DNA of 26,950 nt from CALMEH01 sp964548225 (GCA_964548225.1 CAZJQP010000070.1:1-26950), one strand, 5' to 3'. Positions 14,450-21,685 are shown, counted from the stretch's first letter. Numbers and translations are program-made. Notes: generated from the letters alone by a model not told the origin.

Positions 14450-14529
14450 TAGTGAAAAGTGAATAGTGAAAAGTGAATAGTTTAAAGAATTCTTTTACTT
14501 TTCACTATTAACTATTAACTATTCACTTA
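14450..14529. repeat. Heptad tandem-repeat hairpin (AGTGAAA / AGTGAAT)
   Basis: The left arm, 14450-14489, has alternating AGTGAAA and AGTGAAT units. The right arm, 14490-14529, has ACTATTA and ACTATTC units and mirrors it imperfectly around AAAGAATTCTTT. The right arm supplies the TAG stop codon (14519-14521) of the TlpA-like gene. Confidence 0.8.
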
Positions 14530-15943
14530 AAAGTTTCTCTATTTCTTTCTGAATTTGCAATTCGCGGCTTGCTCCCGAACCTGTTTCAACGTAGCGGATA
14601 ATTCCTTTGCGGTCAATTAAAACGGCAGTCGGAATACCGTTTGCGCCGTAATTCGCTTGATTTGCCTGACCTTTGGCAACAACGAAATCGTAAGGCAATC
14701 CGTAGCTTTTGCGGAATCTTTGCAAGAAATCAAACTCGGCGTTTTCGTCTGCCGACATTCCTTCGACTTGATAATACCAGCGCGTTACGCCCAAAATCAC
14801 TAACCCTTTTTCCTGATAACTTTTCTGCATTTCAACCAAAGCCGGAAACGCCGAAATGCACGGAACGCACCACGTTGCCCAAAAATCAAGAAACACGACT
14901 TTGCCGCGCATTTGCGAAAAAGTTTTTGCTTCGCCGGGAAACCAGCGTTCGATATTTTCAAGTTCAATAGCTTGTTCGCCCAAAATTTTATAATGTCTTT
15001 CACGCTTTTTCAGGTTGCGTTCGATGTCTTCCTGCAAAGGTTTTGAAACAAAATCTTTTTTCAAATTCGAGAGCGTTTCGGCATAAAGTTGAAGTCCGAG
15101 AGGCTTGCGTCCGGTTTCGATTAAATATTTTATTTTGCGGTCAACAGCGGAAAAATAAAGACTGTTTGATTCGACCGCAACGCCCATTTTTCTCAAATCA
15201 TCGAGCATCGCATCGGCTTCAGTTTGATTTTTGCCGGTGCGGTAAATGTCGAAAACTTCCATTCCCGCGCCCAAAACCTGATTGAGCGCACGAACCCGCG
15301 AAGATTCATCTTTGAAAAGTGCTTTTGCCGCGTTGTATGCTTCTTGGGCGTGGATGGCGGCTTTGGTGAGATTTTTCTCCGCTTTGTAATTTTCTGCAAG
15401 TTCGGTTGACATTTTCAGCCGTTCGCTCATTTTCGACGGCTGATTTTTCAGATATTCGGCAAGCGTTTTTTCGGCTTCGTCAAACTTTTTCTTACGCGCC
15501 GCCACAATTACCAAAGCCGCCCGCGACGTTTGCGATTTTTCGGCGTTCGGCTGTTCCGAAGAAAGAAATTTTCCGAATGCTTCGCTCGCGCCTTCGACAT
15601 TTTCGGTTATTGAATGAAGCATTCCGAGATAATAAAAATCATTGGGCGAAAGGCTTTTTCTGGTTGAAAGATGCGCCGCATATTTTGCCGCAAGCAGTTT
15701 TTGCTCCAAAACTGTGCTGTTATAAAGCTCATCCGTGTAAGGAACTTTTTTGACCTTGAATTCTTCGATTTTTACTTTGGTGTAATTGTTGGCTTCATTA
15801 AACATCTGTTCGGCGGTCAGATTGTTTAAATCATTTGTTGTAGAATCGGCGGAAATCGTCGGTTTTTGTCCTGTGCGCCCCGATTGGGCAAGGCAGTTGA
15901 GCGACAAAAGAATAATGAAAGCCGGAATAAGAAATCTACGCAT
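14519..15943 (-). CDS. TlpA-like thioredoxin-domain protein with TPR-like N-terminal region
   Basis: A 474-residue exported protein. The start at 15943 is chosen because it gives a clean signal peptide (MRRFLIPAFIILLSLNC ending near CLAQ; Cys17 could be a lipobox cysteine) and has GAGG just upstream. An ATG at 15985 would add 14 residues before the signal. The middle (about 40-300) is helical and TPR-like. The last 150 residues form a TlpA/AhpC-TSA thioredoxin domain with the redox motif WCVPC in FLDFWATWCVPCISAFPA and the cis-Pro segment GIPTAVLIDRKG. Such proteins are periplasmic thiol-disulfide reductants. The substrate is unknown. The stop codon lies in a heptad repeat. Confidence 0.86.
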   Translation of the reverse strand: MRRFLIPAFIILLSLNCLAQSGRTGQKPTISADSTTNDLNNLTAEQMFNEANNYTKVKIEEFKVKKVPYTDELYNSTVLEQKLLAAKYAAHLSTRKSLSPNDFYYLGMLHSITENVEGASEAFGKFLSSEQPNAEKSQTSRAALVIVAARKKKFDEAEKTLAEYLKNQPSKMSERLKMSTELAENYKAEKNLTKAAIHAQEAYNAAKALFKDESSRVRALNQVLGAGMEVFDIYRTGKNQTEADAMLDDLRKMGVAVESNSLYFSAVDRKIKYLIETGRKPLGLQLYAETLSNLKKDFVSKPLQEDIERNLKKRERHYKILGEQAIELENIERWFPGEAKTFSQMRGKVVFLDFWATWCVPCISAFPALVEMQKSYQEKGLVILGVTRWYYQVEGMSADENAEFDFLQRFRKSYGLPYDFVVAKGQANQANYGANGIPTAVLIDRKGIIRYVETGSGASRELQIQKEIEKLLSE

Positions 15944-16065
15944 AAAACCTCGAAAAGATAAAATTCTACTTTTTACATTGGGCATTTTACATTAAATTGC
16001 AGAAGTATTTACTGAAAATTAATGAAAAATCCAAAATTGTAGAATGACGTTTTTGATTTTGAAAA

Positions 16066-17529
16066 TTATCGGCTGAAAACAAGCGGTTTGACGGGTAATT
16101 TACCGTCCGAAGTTTTTTCTTCACTGCACACGCCGATTATTTTTCCGAGTATTTTGATGTCGTTTTCGTCAAAAAGGGTTGGTTCGCCCATACCATTTTC
16201 TAAACAAACGATGCCGAAATCCGCATCGTAGAAACCGCAAATAACCGAATCGGTGGCGATTTCAACGATTGCCGCCAAATCTCCGCGCTTTAATTTTTCC
16301 TTCACGGCAATCGCCAGCGAACCTTTTGGCAAATCATATTTTTCCAAGTAAGAATTGTTTATCCGAACGCCCTGAATATCGCTGTAATGCGCCAGCGAAG
16401 GCGGCAAAATCAGTTCAAAAGTTTCATCGTCGCGGTTTTCTTCGGTAAAAATGTCTTCGGTTTTAGGGGAATTTTTCTTGAAAAGTTCGATTTCAAAATC
16501 CTTCATCAGATTTTTTCCGGCTTCTTCGCTAATGTGAACATTGGCAATCTGCACCGCTTCAAAAAGACTCTGAGTTGCCGCCGAAACATTATTCAAATAA
16601 ATCAAAATCTTAGTTTTCGTCCAAAGAGTTTCGACCAAATAAGACAAGTTTTTGCCATCCTGCATAAGCAAAATCGCGGCTTCAACAGTGATTAAGGCTT
16701 CTCTGAATTTGCCTTGTTCAAAATAAATTTGGGCTTTCGTGTCAAGTGAAAATCCTTCTCTGGTGCGGTCATTTAAAGTCTTGAAAAGTTTCGTTGAACG
16801 GTCAATTGATTCGTGCGCTTTTTCGTAAAGTTTTTCAGTTTTATAGAGTTGAGCCAGATTGTTTTCAATCGCGCCGAGATAATTTTGCTGTCCCGATCTC
16901 TGATGATAAAACTTTGCGACTTCAAGTTTTTTTAAGGCTTCGGAATTGTTGCCAATATTTTTTAGAGCAAGCCCGTAATAATTGTAAAAATCTCCCTTCA
17001 ATCCGTTGTCGGCGAAGTTCAAAAAATTGTCTTCCTCCTTTTCTAAAATCGAAACTATATCTTGGTAACTTTTATCGGATAAAAGTGATAAAGACTTAAT
17101 TATAAATGAATACAGTCTGATGTTGCTGGATGATGGAATATTACGAAGAATTGATTGTTCGACCCAAATTCGTGCTTCGATCAAATCGCCCGTGCGCCAA
17201 TAGGCAAGTGCCAGATAATTTTCGCATTCGGCTATCTTTTCTCCGTTTCCGAGTTTAATAAAACGGCGGCGGGCTTCAGTCAATAAATCCTTTGATTTTT
17301 CCTGAGATTTTGGAATTTGATTGTTGTGTCCGTGAAAACCAATTAAACTTCCGCACCGCAAAAATATTTCTGCTGCTTCAAACGGAGCAAAATCCCTAAC
17401 ATTCGGCATTTCGTCCATACTTCCCCAAACATCGTCAATTTTTGCTAGTGCTTCGTCATATTTGCCGCAACGCTCTAGCCGAAATAAATTTTGAAGTAAA
17501 TCCTTAGTTTGTTTGTGGAGCGTTTTCAT
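16066..17529 (-). CDS. TPR protein with C-terminal degenerate LexA/S24-like domain
   Basis: A 487-residue protein without signal peptide or HTH. Residues about 10-350 are tandem TPR-like helices (YYGLALKNIGNNSEALKKLE, NNLAQLYKTEKLYEKAHESI, AQIYFEQGKFREALITVE). Residues about 370-470 resemble the LexA/S24 beta-fold: QGVRINNSYLEKYDLPKGSL, a KRGDLAAIVE strand and a final ILGKIIGVC strand (the usual IxGxVv ending). The usual serine context (GDSM) reads NNSYL, and the lysine strand reads VICGFY, so autocleavage is unlikely. It is transcribed away from a small exported peptide and lies near a CI-like HTH gene that lacks an S24 domain. TPR receptors of the Rap/RRNPP type bind exported peptides in Firmicutes. 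A similar peptide-sensing job here is an inference; the S24 call is by eye. Confidence 0.72.
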   Translation of the reverse strand: MKTLHKQTKDLLQNLFRLERCGKYDEALAKIDDVWGSMDEMPNVRDFAPFEAAEIFLRCGSLIGFHGHNNQIPKSQEKSKDLLTEARRRFIKLGNGEKIAECENYLALAYWRTGDLIEARIWVEQSILRNIPSSSNIRLYSFIIKSLSLLSDKSYQDIVSILEKEEDNFLNFADNGLKGDFYNYYGLALKNIGNNSEALKKLEVAKFYHQRSGQQNYLGAIENNLAQLYKTEKLYEKAHESIDRSTKLFKTLNDRTREGFSLDTKAQIYFEQGKFREALITVEAAILLMQDGKNLSYLVETLWTKTKILIYLNNVSAATQSLFEAVQIANVHISEEAGKNLMKDFEIELFKKNSPKTEDIFTEENRDDETFELILPPSLAHYSDIQGVRINNSYLEKYDLPKGSLAIAVKEKLKRGDLAAIVEIATDSVICGFYDADFGIVCLENGMGEPTLFDENDIKILGKIIGVCSEEKTSDGKLPVKPLVFSR

Positions 17530-17558
17530 ATCTGACTATATCGCGTTTTTGCTAATAT

Positions 17559-17584
17559 TGATGCGATACCTGCATTGTATCAAA
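17559..17584. promoter_or_regulatory. Dyad-symmetric site between the TPR gene and the small-peptide gene
   Basis: GATAC at 17565-17569 and GTATC at 17577-17581 are inverted with a 7-nt spacer, inside a wider imperfect palindrome that begins TTGAT and ends ATCAA. It lies in the 77-bp divergent intergenic region, where a regulator could control both genes. No convincing -35/-10 pair could be assigned. Confidence 0.4.
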
Positions 17585-17606
17585 AAAACATCTGGAGATA
17601 AAAAAA

Positions 17607-17807
17607 ATGAAATCAACGATAAAAATCGCTTTAGTTATTAGTCTGTTTAGCTCGGTTACATTAGCTGACGGTGATATGGGAACCGGCAACAGAAACTGCA
17701 CCCAACAACAGCCTTGTTTTGTTGCCGAACAAAACGAGGAAAATACCGGTGAAAAAAACGGCATTTTAGAATATGTCCAAGAATTTTTAGTAAAAATACT
17801 CGGATAA
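17607..17807 (+). CDS. Small exported peptide precursor (66 aa, function unknown)
   Basis: The product begins with a clear signal peptide (MKSTIKIALVISLFSSVTLA, about 20 residues). The mature peptide starts DGDMGTGNRNC, has two cysteines (NC and PC, six residues apart) and an acidic Gln/Glu/Asn-rich middle, and ends in an amphipathic segment GILEYVQEFLVKILG. CTGGAG lies about nine bases before the ATG, good support for translation. It is the only plus-strand gene in its vicinity: divergent from the TPR/S24-like gene and convergent with the HTH gene, stopping 10 bp before that gene's end. I do not recognise a family. A signalling peptide, a small envelope protein or a toxin-like peptide are all possible. 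Confidence 0.7.
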   Translation: MKSTIKIALVISLFSSVTLADGDMGTGNRNCTQQQPCFVAEQNEENTGEKNGILEYVQEFLVKILG

Positions 17808-17817
17808 AATATAAAAG

Positions 17818-18231
17818 CTATTCGGTTGAAGAAATTAATGGAACTTCTTCGTTTATTTTTTCTTCCTTAATATTGCCGGAATTCAAAAAAACGATTTTCT
17901 CGGCGGCGATTTCTTGAAAATCGCTGCGAAGAACTTCTTTTATAAGTTCCAAACATTCCTGCCTGATAAATTCGCGCATTTCGGCAGAAAGACGGAGTGT
18001 ATCTTCATTTCGGTCAAAACTGACAAATTTTTCGCCTTTGCCGGTTAAAAGCCAATGAATCGAACACGAAGTTTTTTCTGAAATTTGAATCAAAACGGGA
18101 CTATCGGGAATTCTGCCGCTCAAATAATTCTTGGCGGCTTGATAAGAAACGTCTAATATTTGACAAACAATTTGCGGTTGCGAAGTGCCACAAATCTCGA
18201 CAAGTCTTTTTACAAAGTCAGGATTCTTCAT
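17818..18231 (-). CDS. CI-like helix-turn-helix transcriptional regulator
   Basis: A 137-residue protein. Residues 1-65 form a phage CI-type HTH (VKRLVEICGTSQPQIVCQIL, VSYQAAKNYLSGRIP) followed by SIHWLLTGKGEKF, the hallmark end of the bacteriophage CI repressor HTH domain. Residues 70-137 are helical and acidic and hold no S24 dimerisation or protease domain, unlike full-length CI. The ATG at 18231 (MKNPDFVKRL) fits the HTH family. An upstream in-frame ATG at 18303 would place coding sequence across the palindrome and promoter, so it is rejected. The gene is preceded by a 34-bp near-palindrome that is probably its own operator. A TPR/S24-like gene and a small exported peptide lie immediately downstream. 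Confidence 0.8.
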   Translation of the reverse strand: MKNPDFVKRLVEICGTSQPQIVCQILDVSYQAAKNYLSGRIPDSPVLIQISEKTSCSIHWLLTGKGEKFVSFDRNEDTLRLSAEMREFIRQECLELIKEVLRSDFQEIAAEKIVFLNSGNIKEEKINEEVPLISSTE

Positions 18232-18248
18232 ATTCTTAAAATTTTCTC

Positions 18249-18276
18249 TTGACACAACTGAACAATCGTGTAATAT
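18249..18276 (+). promoter_or_regulatory. Strong sigma70-type promoter, plus strand
   Basis: TTGACA (18249-18254), 16 bases, TAATAT (18271-18276). It points right, away from the HTH gene, into a region whose only candidates are a 32-codon frame (18373-18471) and a terminator-like hairpin (18486-18517). Confidence 0.55.
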
Positions 18277-18292
18277 ATTAAACGATTGTTCA
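18259..18292. promoter_or_regulatory. 34-bp near-palindromic operator
   Basis: The arms TGAACAATCGT (18259-18269) and ACGATTGTTCA (18282-18292) are exact reverse complements. The 12-bp centre is also symmetric apart from its outermost pair (TAATATATTA core). It covers the spacers and both -10 boxes of two opposed promoters. It is the natural target of the HTH regulator encoded at 17818-18231, though binding is inferred. Confidence 0.75.
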
Positions 18293-18303
18293 ATTTTTTC
18301 CAA
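18275..18303 (-). promoter_or_regulatory. Promoter for the HTH regulator, minus strand
   Basis: On the minus strand TTGGAA (complement of 18298-18303), 17 bases, TAATAT (complement of 18275-18280). Its -10 overlaps the plus-strand -10 through the shared TAATATATTA, so the two promoters should exclude one another. Confidence 0.5.
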
Positions 18304-18372
18304 TATCTTGGAGTTGGAAAAAGCAAGATTCGGTGATTTTTGAAATTATAGAGTCCAGAAGAGCTTGGGTAT

Positions 18373-18471
18373 ATGAAAAAACAGCGAATATCGGTGATTT
18401 TTCTCCTTGGGTTGACCAAGTTTTTTTGCTATAAGTTCAATTATTGCCGAACTTTCGTGTCAGTTACCTAG
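18373..18471 (+). CDS. Possible 32-residue hydrophobic small peptide
   Basis: An ATG-initiated frame encodes MKKQRISVIFLLGLTKFF followed by 14 more residues with two cysteines. It lies between the plus-strand promoter in the operator region and a hairpin. The basic-then-hydrophobic start looks like a short membrane or leader peptide. There is no good ribosome site and it is short, so chance is quite possible; the transcript could equally be a small RNA. A 12-bp direct repeat (TCGGTGATTTTT, at 18330 and 18391) lies before and inside it. Confidence 0.2.
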   Translation: MKKQRISVIFLLGLTKFFCYKFNYCRTFVSVT

Positions 18472-18485
18472 TAATTGATGCGAAG

Positions 18486-18517
18486 CGAGGGAAACGGTGT
18501 GGGAGACGTTTCCCTCG
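18486..18517. terminator. Terminator-like hairpin between the operator transcript and the flavoprotein gene
   Basis: CGAGGGAAACG (18486-18496) and CGTTTCCCTCG (18507-18517) form a perfect 11-bp stem with a 10-nt loop, followed on the plus strand by TCCCTATTTT. It lies 9 bp beyond the flavoprotein stop codon on the minus strand, so it may serve both directions. Confidence 0.5.
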
Positions 18518-18525
18518 TCCCTATT

Positions 18526-19686
18526 TTAAAGGGAATTTCCGGCGGCAAACGCGCTCGCCCACGCCCACTGGAAATTATATCCGCCGAGCCAACCTGTTAC
18601 ATCTACAACTTCGCCGATAAAAAATAATCCTTTAACTCGTTTGCTTTCCATAGTTTGTGAGGAAAGTTCATTTGTGCTGATTCCGCCGCGTGTAACTTCC
18701 GCTTTGTGATAACCTTCCGTTTCACCAAAGAAAATTTTCCAATCGTTTAATTTTTCGGAAATTTTTTCGCGTTCTTTTTTGCTTAATTGATTGAGAGGTT
18801 TGTTAAAAAACTCGTCTGCCGCGAAGATTTCGGCAAAACGATTCGGCAGAAATTTACCAAGAAAATTTTCCAAAGTTTGTTTGCTTGAAGTGTTTTTTTC
18901 AAAAAGTTCGAGCGCGTTTTCGTCAGGCAACAAATCAATCGAAATTTGGTTTTCGCTTTCCCAATAATTGGAAATTTGCAAAATCGCCGGACCGGATAAA
19001 CCTTTGTGAGTAAATAAGATGTTCTCCCGAAACTCTTTTTTGCCGGTTGAAACAAGCGCGTCAAGCGAAACTCCGGCAAGACGCGAAAAATTTTTGTTTT
19101 CGGCGAAAACCAGCGGCACGAGCGAAGGTTTTGTTTCGACAATTTTCAAACCGAATTGTCGGGCGATTTTATATCCGAAATCGGTTGCGCCGATCTTCGG
19201 AAACGACAAACCGCCGGTTGCAACTACTAAGTTTTCACAGGTAAAAATGCCCTGATTTGTTTCGATTTCAAAAGTATCGGTTTGGCGAATATTTTTTACT
19301 GAACAATTGTTTAAAATTCGCACCTTTTCGCGTTCACATTCCTTCAAAAGCATCTCGACAATTTGCCTTGCAGATTCACGACAAAAAAGCTGTCCGAGCT
19401 TTTTTTCGTAAAATTCGATGCGGTGTTTTTTGACGAGTTCAATAAAATCTTGCGGCGTAAATCTTGCCAACGCAGATTTGCAGAAATGCGGGTTTTCGGA
19501 AATAAAATTTTCCGCTTTCGTGTTGATGTTCGTAAAATTGCAACGTCCGCCGCCGGAAATTAAAATTTTGCGCCCGACTTGCGAATTATGTTCGATAACT
19601 AGAACTTTGCGTCCGCGTTTTCCGGCTTGAATCGCGCAAAAAAGACCTGCCGCGCCTGCGCCGATGATGATTGCGTCAAACTTCAT
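18526..19686 (-). CDS. NAD(P)/FAD-dependent oxidoreductase, HI0933/BaiN-like flavoprotein
   Basis: A 386-residue flavoprotein. The N-terminal FAD-binding Rossmann motif is GAGAAGLFCAIQAG at about 8-21, followed by GRKILISGGGRCNFTN, characteristic of the HI0933-like family. Further family landmarks are VVATGGLSFPKIGATDFGY, LFTHKGLSGPAILQIS and the C-terminal GLFFIGEVVDVTGWLGGYNFQWAWASAFAAG. The length fits the family. Members are cytoplasmic flavoproteins; some reduce bile-acid or related enoates, but the substrate is generally unknown. The start overlaps the end of the DinB-like gene by 11 bp, so translation is probably coupled. It is the second gene of that two-gene unit, and a hairpin lies just past its stop. 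Confidence 0.9.
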   Translation of the reverse strand: MKFDAIIIGAGAAGLFCAIQAGKRGRKVLVIEHNSQVGRKILISGGGRCNFTNINTKAENFISENPHFCKSALARFTPQDFIELVKKHRIEFYEKKLGQLFCRESARQIVEMLLKECEREKVRILNNCSVKNIRQTDTFEIETNQGIFTCENLVVATGGLSFPKIGATDFGYKIARQFGLKIVETKPSLVPLVFAENKNFSRLAGVSLDALVSTGKKEFRENILFTHKGLSGPAILQISNYWESENQISIDLLPDENALELFEKNTSSKQTLENFLGKFLPNRFAEIFAADEFFNKPLNQLSKKEREKISEKLNDWKIFFGETEGYHKAEVTRGGISTNELSSQTMESKRVKGLFFIGEVVDVTGWLGGYNFQWAWASAFAAGNSL

Positions 19687-20200
19687 TCAAATATCTTTCG
19701 CGCAAAATCCGCAGGTGATGGCGAATATGCCCGACCATCATAAAAGCCAGAGCGCGAACCGAAACAGTTGCATCGCTTGCCGTTCCGGTGCGCTTCCAAG
19801 CGTCTTCGGTCAAATTTCCGAAAAGAATTAGACTTATTTTTCTCGAAAGCACCAATTCTTCAATCAAATCGGCAAGGCGCATCGAATTAAAATTTGAATT
19901 TTCGATGTAGTCGTCTTGCTCAAAACCTTCAATCGGCGTTTTGTCGGCGCGTGAAATCCGCAAAGCGCGATAGGCAAAAATCATTTCGCCATCAGCCAGA
20001 TGTCCGATAAGTTCTTTGATTGTCCATTTGCCTTCGGCGTAAGCGTAGAGCGATTTTTCTTCCGAAATTTCGGCGAAAATTTGTTCAACTTCGTGTAGTT
20101 GTTCTTCCATTGCCGCGATAATATCGGTTTCTTCGACAAGCGAAACATAGCGGTCATAATATTCGGCGTATTCATTTTTTGACGGACGTTGCATATTCAT
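19676..20200 (-). CDS. DinB/YfiT-like four-helix metalloenzyme-family protein
   Basis: A 174-residue DinB-superfamily protein. The family pattern is visible: KWTIKELIGHLADGEMIFAYRALRI (first metal His) and VRALAFMMVGHIRHHLRILRERYL (paired C-terminal His). The fold is a four-helix bundle that often binds a divalent metal; known relatives include mycothiol- and bacillithiol-dependent transferases and damage-inducible proteins. The thiol or substrate here cannot be told. AAGGTAAG precedes the ATG; a second in-frame ATG lies two codons later. It overlaps the flavoprotein gene by 11 bp, so both are probably made from one transcript. Confidence 0.85.
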   Translation of the reverse strand: MNMQRPSKNEYAEYYDRYVSLVEETDIIAAMEEQLHEVEQIFAEISEEKSLYAYAEGKWTIKELIGHLADGEMIFAYRALRISRADKTPIEGFEQDDYIENSNFNSMRLADLIEELVLSRKISLILFGNLTEDAWKRTGTASDATVSVRALAFMMVGHIRHHLRILRERYLNEV

Positions 20201-20278
20201 TTATCTTACCTTAAGTTGAAATGTTTTTCGTATTCAAATCACTACTTTTGAGCGAAATTTTCGCCGATAGAAAAAGCT

Positions 20279-20671
20279 ATGAAAACAAAATTATTCTTTA
20301 TCGCAATCATTTTAGTAAGCGGATTCGCCAACGCCTTCGCGCAAAAAGCCGAACCGCAACGCATTCAGTTTGCACGCGGCAAATCGAGCGCAAATTTGAG
20401 CGGAACGCTTTCAAACAATCAGGAAATGCACTATGTTTTCGGCGCAAAAGCCGGACAAAAAATCACGCTGAAAGTTACTTCCGCGCCAAAAGGGAATTTT
20501 TTCGATTTCGATTTGCAAGGCGATGGTTTTGACCTCGAAACCGAATACGACTATTACACCAATTATAGTTTCACCGCACCCGAAACGGGCGATTATTTAG
20601 TTTTTGTGCGAAAACGTCCGACGGAAAAAACGACAACGGCGAAATTTTATCTGACGCTGACAATAAAATAA
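20279..20671 (+). CDS. Exported PPC-like beta-sandwich domain protein
   Basis: A 130-residue protein with a signal peptide of about 22 residues (MKTKLFFIAIILVSGFANAF, cleavage near AFAQ). The remainder looks like a bacterial pre-peptidase C-terminal (PPC-like) beta-sandwich: SSANLSGTLSNNQEMHYVFGAKAGQKITLKV, then YSFTAPETGDYLVFVRKR and a final strand. PPC domains usually sit at the end of secreted enzymes; here the domain stands alone. It is exported to the periplasm or surface. A purine-rich GATAGAAAAAG precedes the ATG. It is convergent with the next gene, with 3 bp between stop codons. Confidence 0.75.
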   Translation: MKTKLFFIAIILVSGFANAFAQKAEPQRIQFARGKSSANLSGTLSNNQEMHYVFGAKAGQKITLKVTSAPKGNFFDFDLQGDGFDLETEYDYYTNYSFTAPETGDYLVFVRKRPTEKTTTAKFYLTLTIK

Positions 20672-20674
20672 AAC

Positions 20675-21031
20675 TTATTTGTGATTACAAACAATCGTGT
20701 GAGATTCGCGCAAATCGGCTTCGATGCGGAGCCGATTTTTTTCGTCCTGTTCGGCTAGAATGCAGACGACGTTTGCTTTATTTTGCTTGATACATTTGCC
20801 TTTCGTGTGTTTTTTGATGTCGCCCAAAACGGATTCGGTCTGCCCGATGCAGACGAATTTATGATGCCCTTTGCCTAATTTATCATTGATTCTTTTCGAG
20901 ATAACATAAATCGCCGCCACATCTTCAAACTCCGCGCCGAGCGGAAAAACTTCAAAGTTATAAAGATTTTTCTTTCCCCGAAAGACGGCTTCGCTAATCA
21001 TCAGAGATTTTTTCTTTTTCTTCGGTTTCAT
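20675..21031 (-). CDS. GIY-YIG-like small protein
   Basis: A 118-residue protein with a very basic start (MKPKKKKK). The pattern AAIYVISKR ... HHKFVCIGQTESVLGDIKKHTKGKCI ... RLRIEADLRESHTIVCN fits a compact GIY-YIG nuclease domain: IYV for GIY, CIG for YIG, the catalytic-type Glu in IEADLR, and the CN ending common in these families. The Arg that normally follows the YIG motif in the first helix is not in place (LGDIKKH), so nuclease activity is uncertain. The start is the ATG at 21031. A promoter that fits well would start transcription at that very ATG, so the mRNA may be leaderless. A DNA-repair, regulatory or orphan role cannot be assigned. Confidence 0.65.
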   Translation of the reverse strand: MKPKKKKKSLMISEAVFRGKKNLYNFEVFPLGAEFEDVAAIYVISKRINDKLGKGHHKFVCIGQTESVLGDIKKHTKGKCIKQNKANVVCILAEQDEKNRLRIEADLRESHTIVCNHK

Positions 21032-21068
21032 ACTAAAAGTGTATCAAGTATGAAACAGCATCGCAAAC
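21025..21068 (-). promoter_or_regulatory. Promoter and dyad over the start of the GIY-YIG-like gene
   Basis: GTTTCATACT (21025-21034) and AGTATGAAAC (21047-21056) form an exact 10-bp inverted repeat that includes the start codon. On the minus strand TTGCGA, 17 bases, TACACT (complement of 21038-21043) gives a plausible promoter whose start would coincide with the ATG at 21031. The dyad covers it and may be an operator. Confidence 0.45.
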
Positions 21069-21076
21069 ACAGAACA

Positions 21077-21685
21077 CTATTTTTGAGCGATAAAAAGAAA
21101 TCTCTGCTCAGACATCGGCATTAGCTTTTCTTTGAACTTGACGCGATTTGTTTGCAATTCTTCGCGCAAAGAATTGCCGCCGAAAAAGAGCAGAGAAGCG
21201 CGTTCAGACCATTTCAGAAGACGCGGCAGTTTTTGCGTGAATTTGTCTAAAGCGCGGCATAAAACAAAGGAAACATCGGGCTTTCGGATTTCTTCAAATT
21301 GGCGGTTGATTATTCGAGCGCGGCTTTGCAACCGACATTTTGCCGCAGCTTCTTCTAAAAATTTCGCCTTTTTCAATTTGGATTCAATCAACACGCCGCG
21401 CAAATCTTCGCGCACAATCAGACACGGAATCGAAGGCAAACCTGCGCCCGTTCCGACATCGGCAAATTTCGCGTTTTTTGGCAGAAACTCCAACAAAGTC
21501 AAAGATTCCAAAATATGCCGCGTCGCAAATTCTTCTGCCGTTGAAGGTGCGACAAGATGCAAAATCGCGTTATGTTCTTGAATTATTTCGTAATAGACGG
21601 CGAGAGCGGTAATTTTTTCTTCCGAAAGGTTTAAATCGAAAGCGTTTTGATGATTTTTGATTGATTCGATAAATTCTTCGCGCAT
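21077..21685 (-). CDS. rsmG: 16S rRNA (guanine-N7) methyltransferase RsmG
   Basis: The 202-residue product matches RsmG (GidB), the SAM-dependent enzyme that methylates N7 of G527 (E. coli numbering) in 16S rRNA. Visible motifs: FADVGTGAGLPSIPCLIV (SAM-binding loop) at about 77-94, the downstream GVLIESKLKKAKFLEEAA, and RIINRQFEEI. The start at 21685 (MREEFIESIKN) is chosen; the same frame runs further upstream only because it passes through the tRNA gene at 21718-21805. The tRNA lies 32 bp upstream and on the same strand, so tRNA and rsmG may share a transcript. Confidence 0.92.
   Translation of the reverse strand: MREEFIESIKNHQNAFDLNLSEEKITALAVYYEIIQEHNAILHLVAPSTAEEFATRHILESLTLLEFLPKNAKFADVGTGAGLPSIPCLIVREDLRGVLIESKLKKAKFLEEAAAKCRLQSRARIINRQFEEIRKPDVSFVLCRALDKFTQKLPRLLKWSERASLLFFGGNSLREELQTNRVKFKEKLMPMSEQRFLFIAQK

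Noticed and set aside
18232..18303. N-terminal extension of the HTH regulator to the ATG at 18303
   Set aside because: It would put coding sequence over the palindrome and both promoters, and the extra 24 residues do not look like part of the HTH domain.
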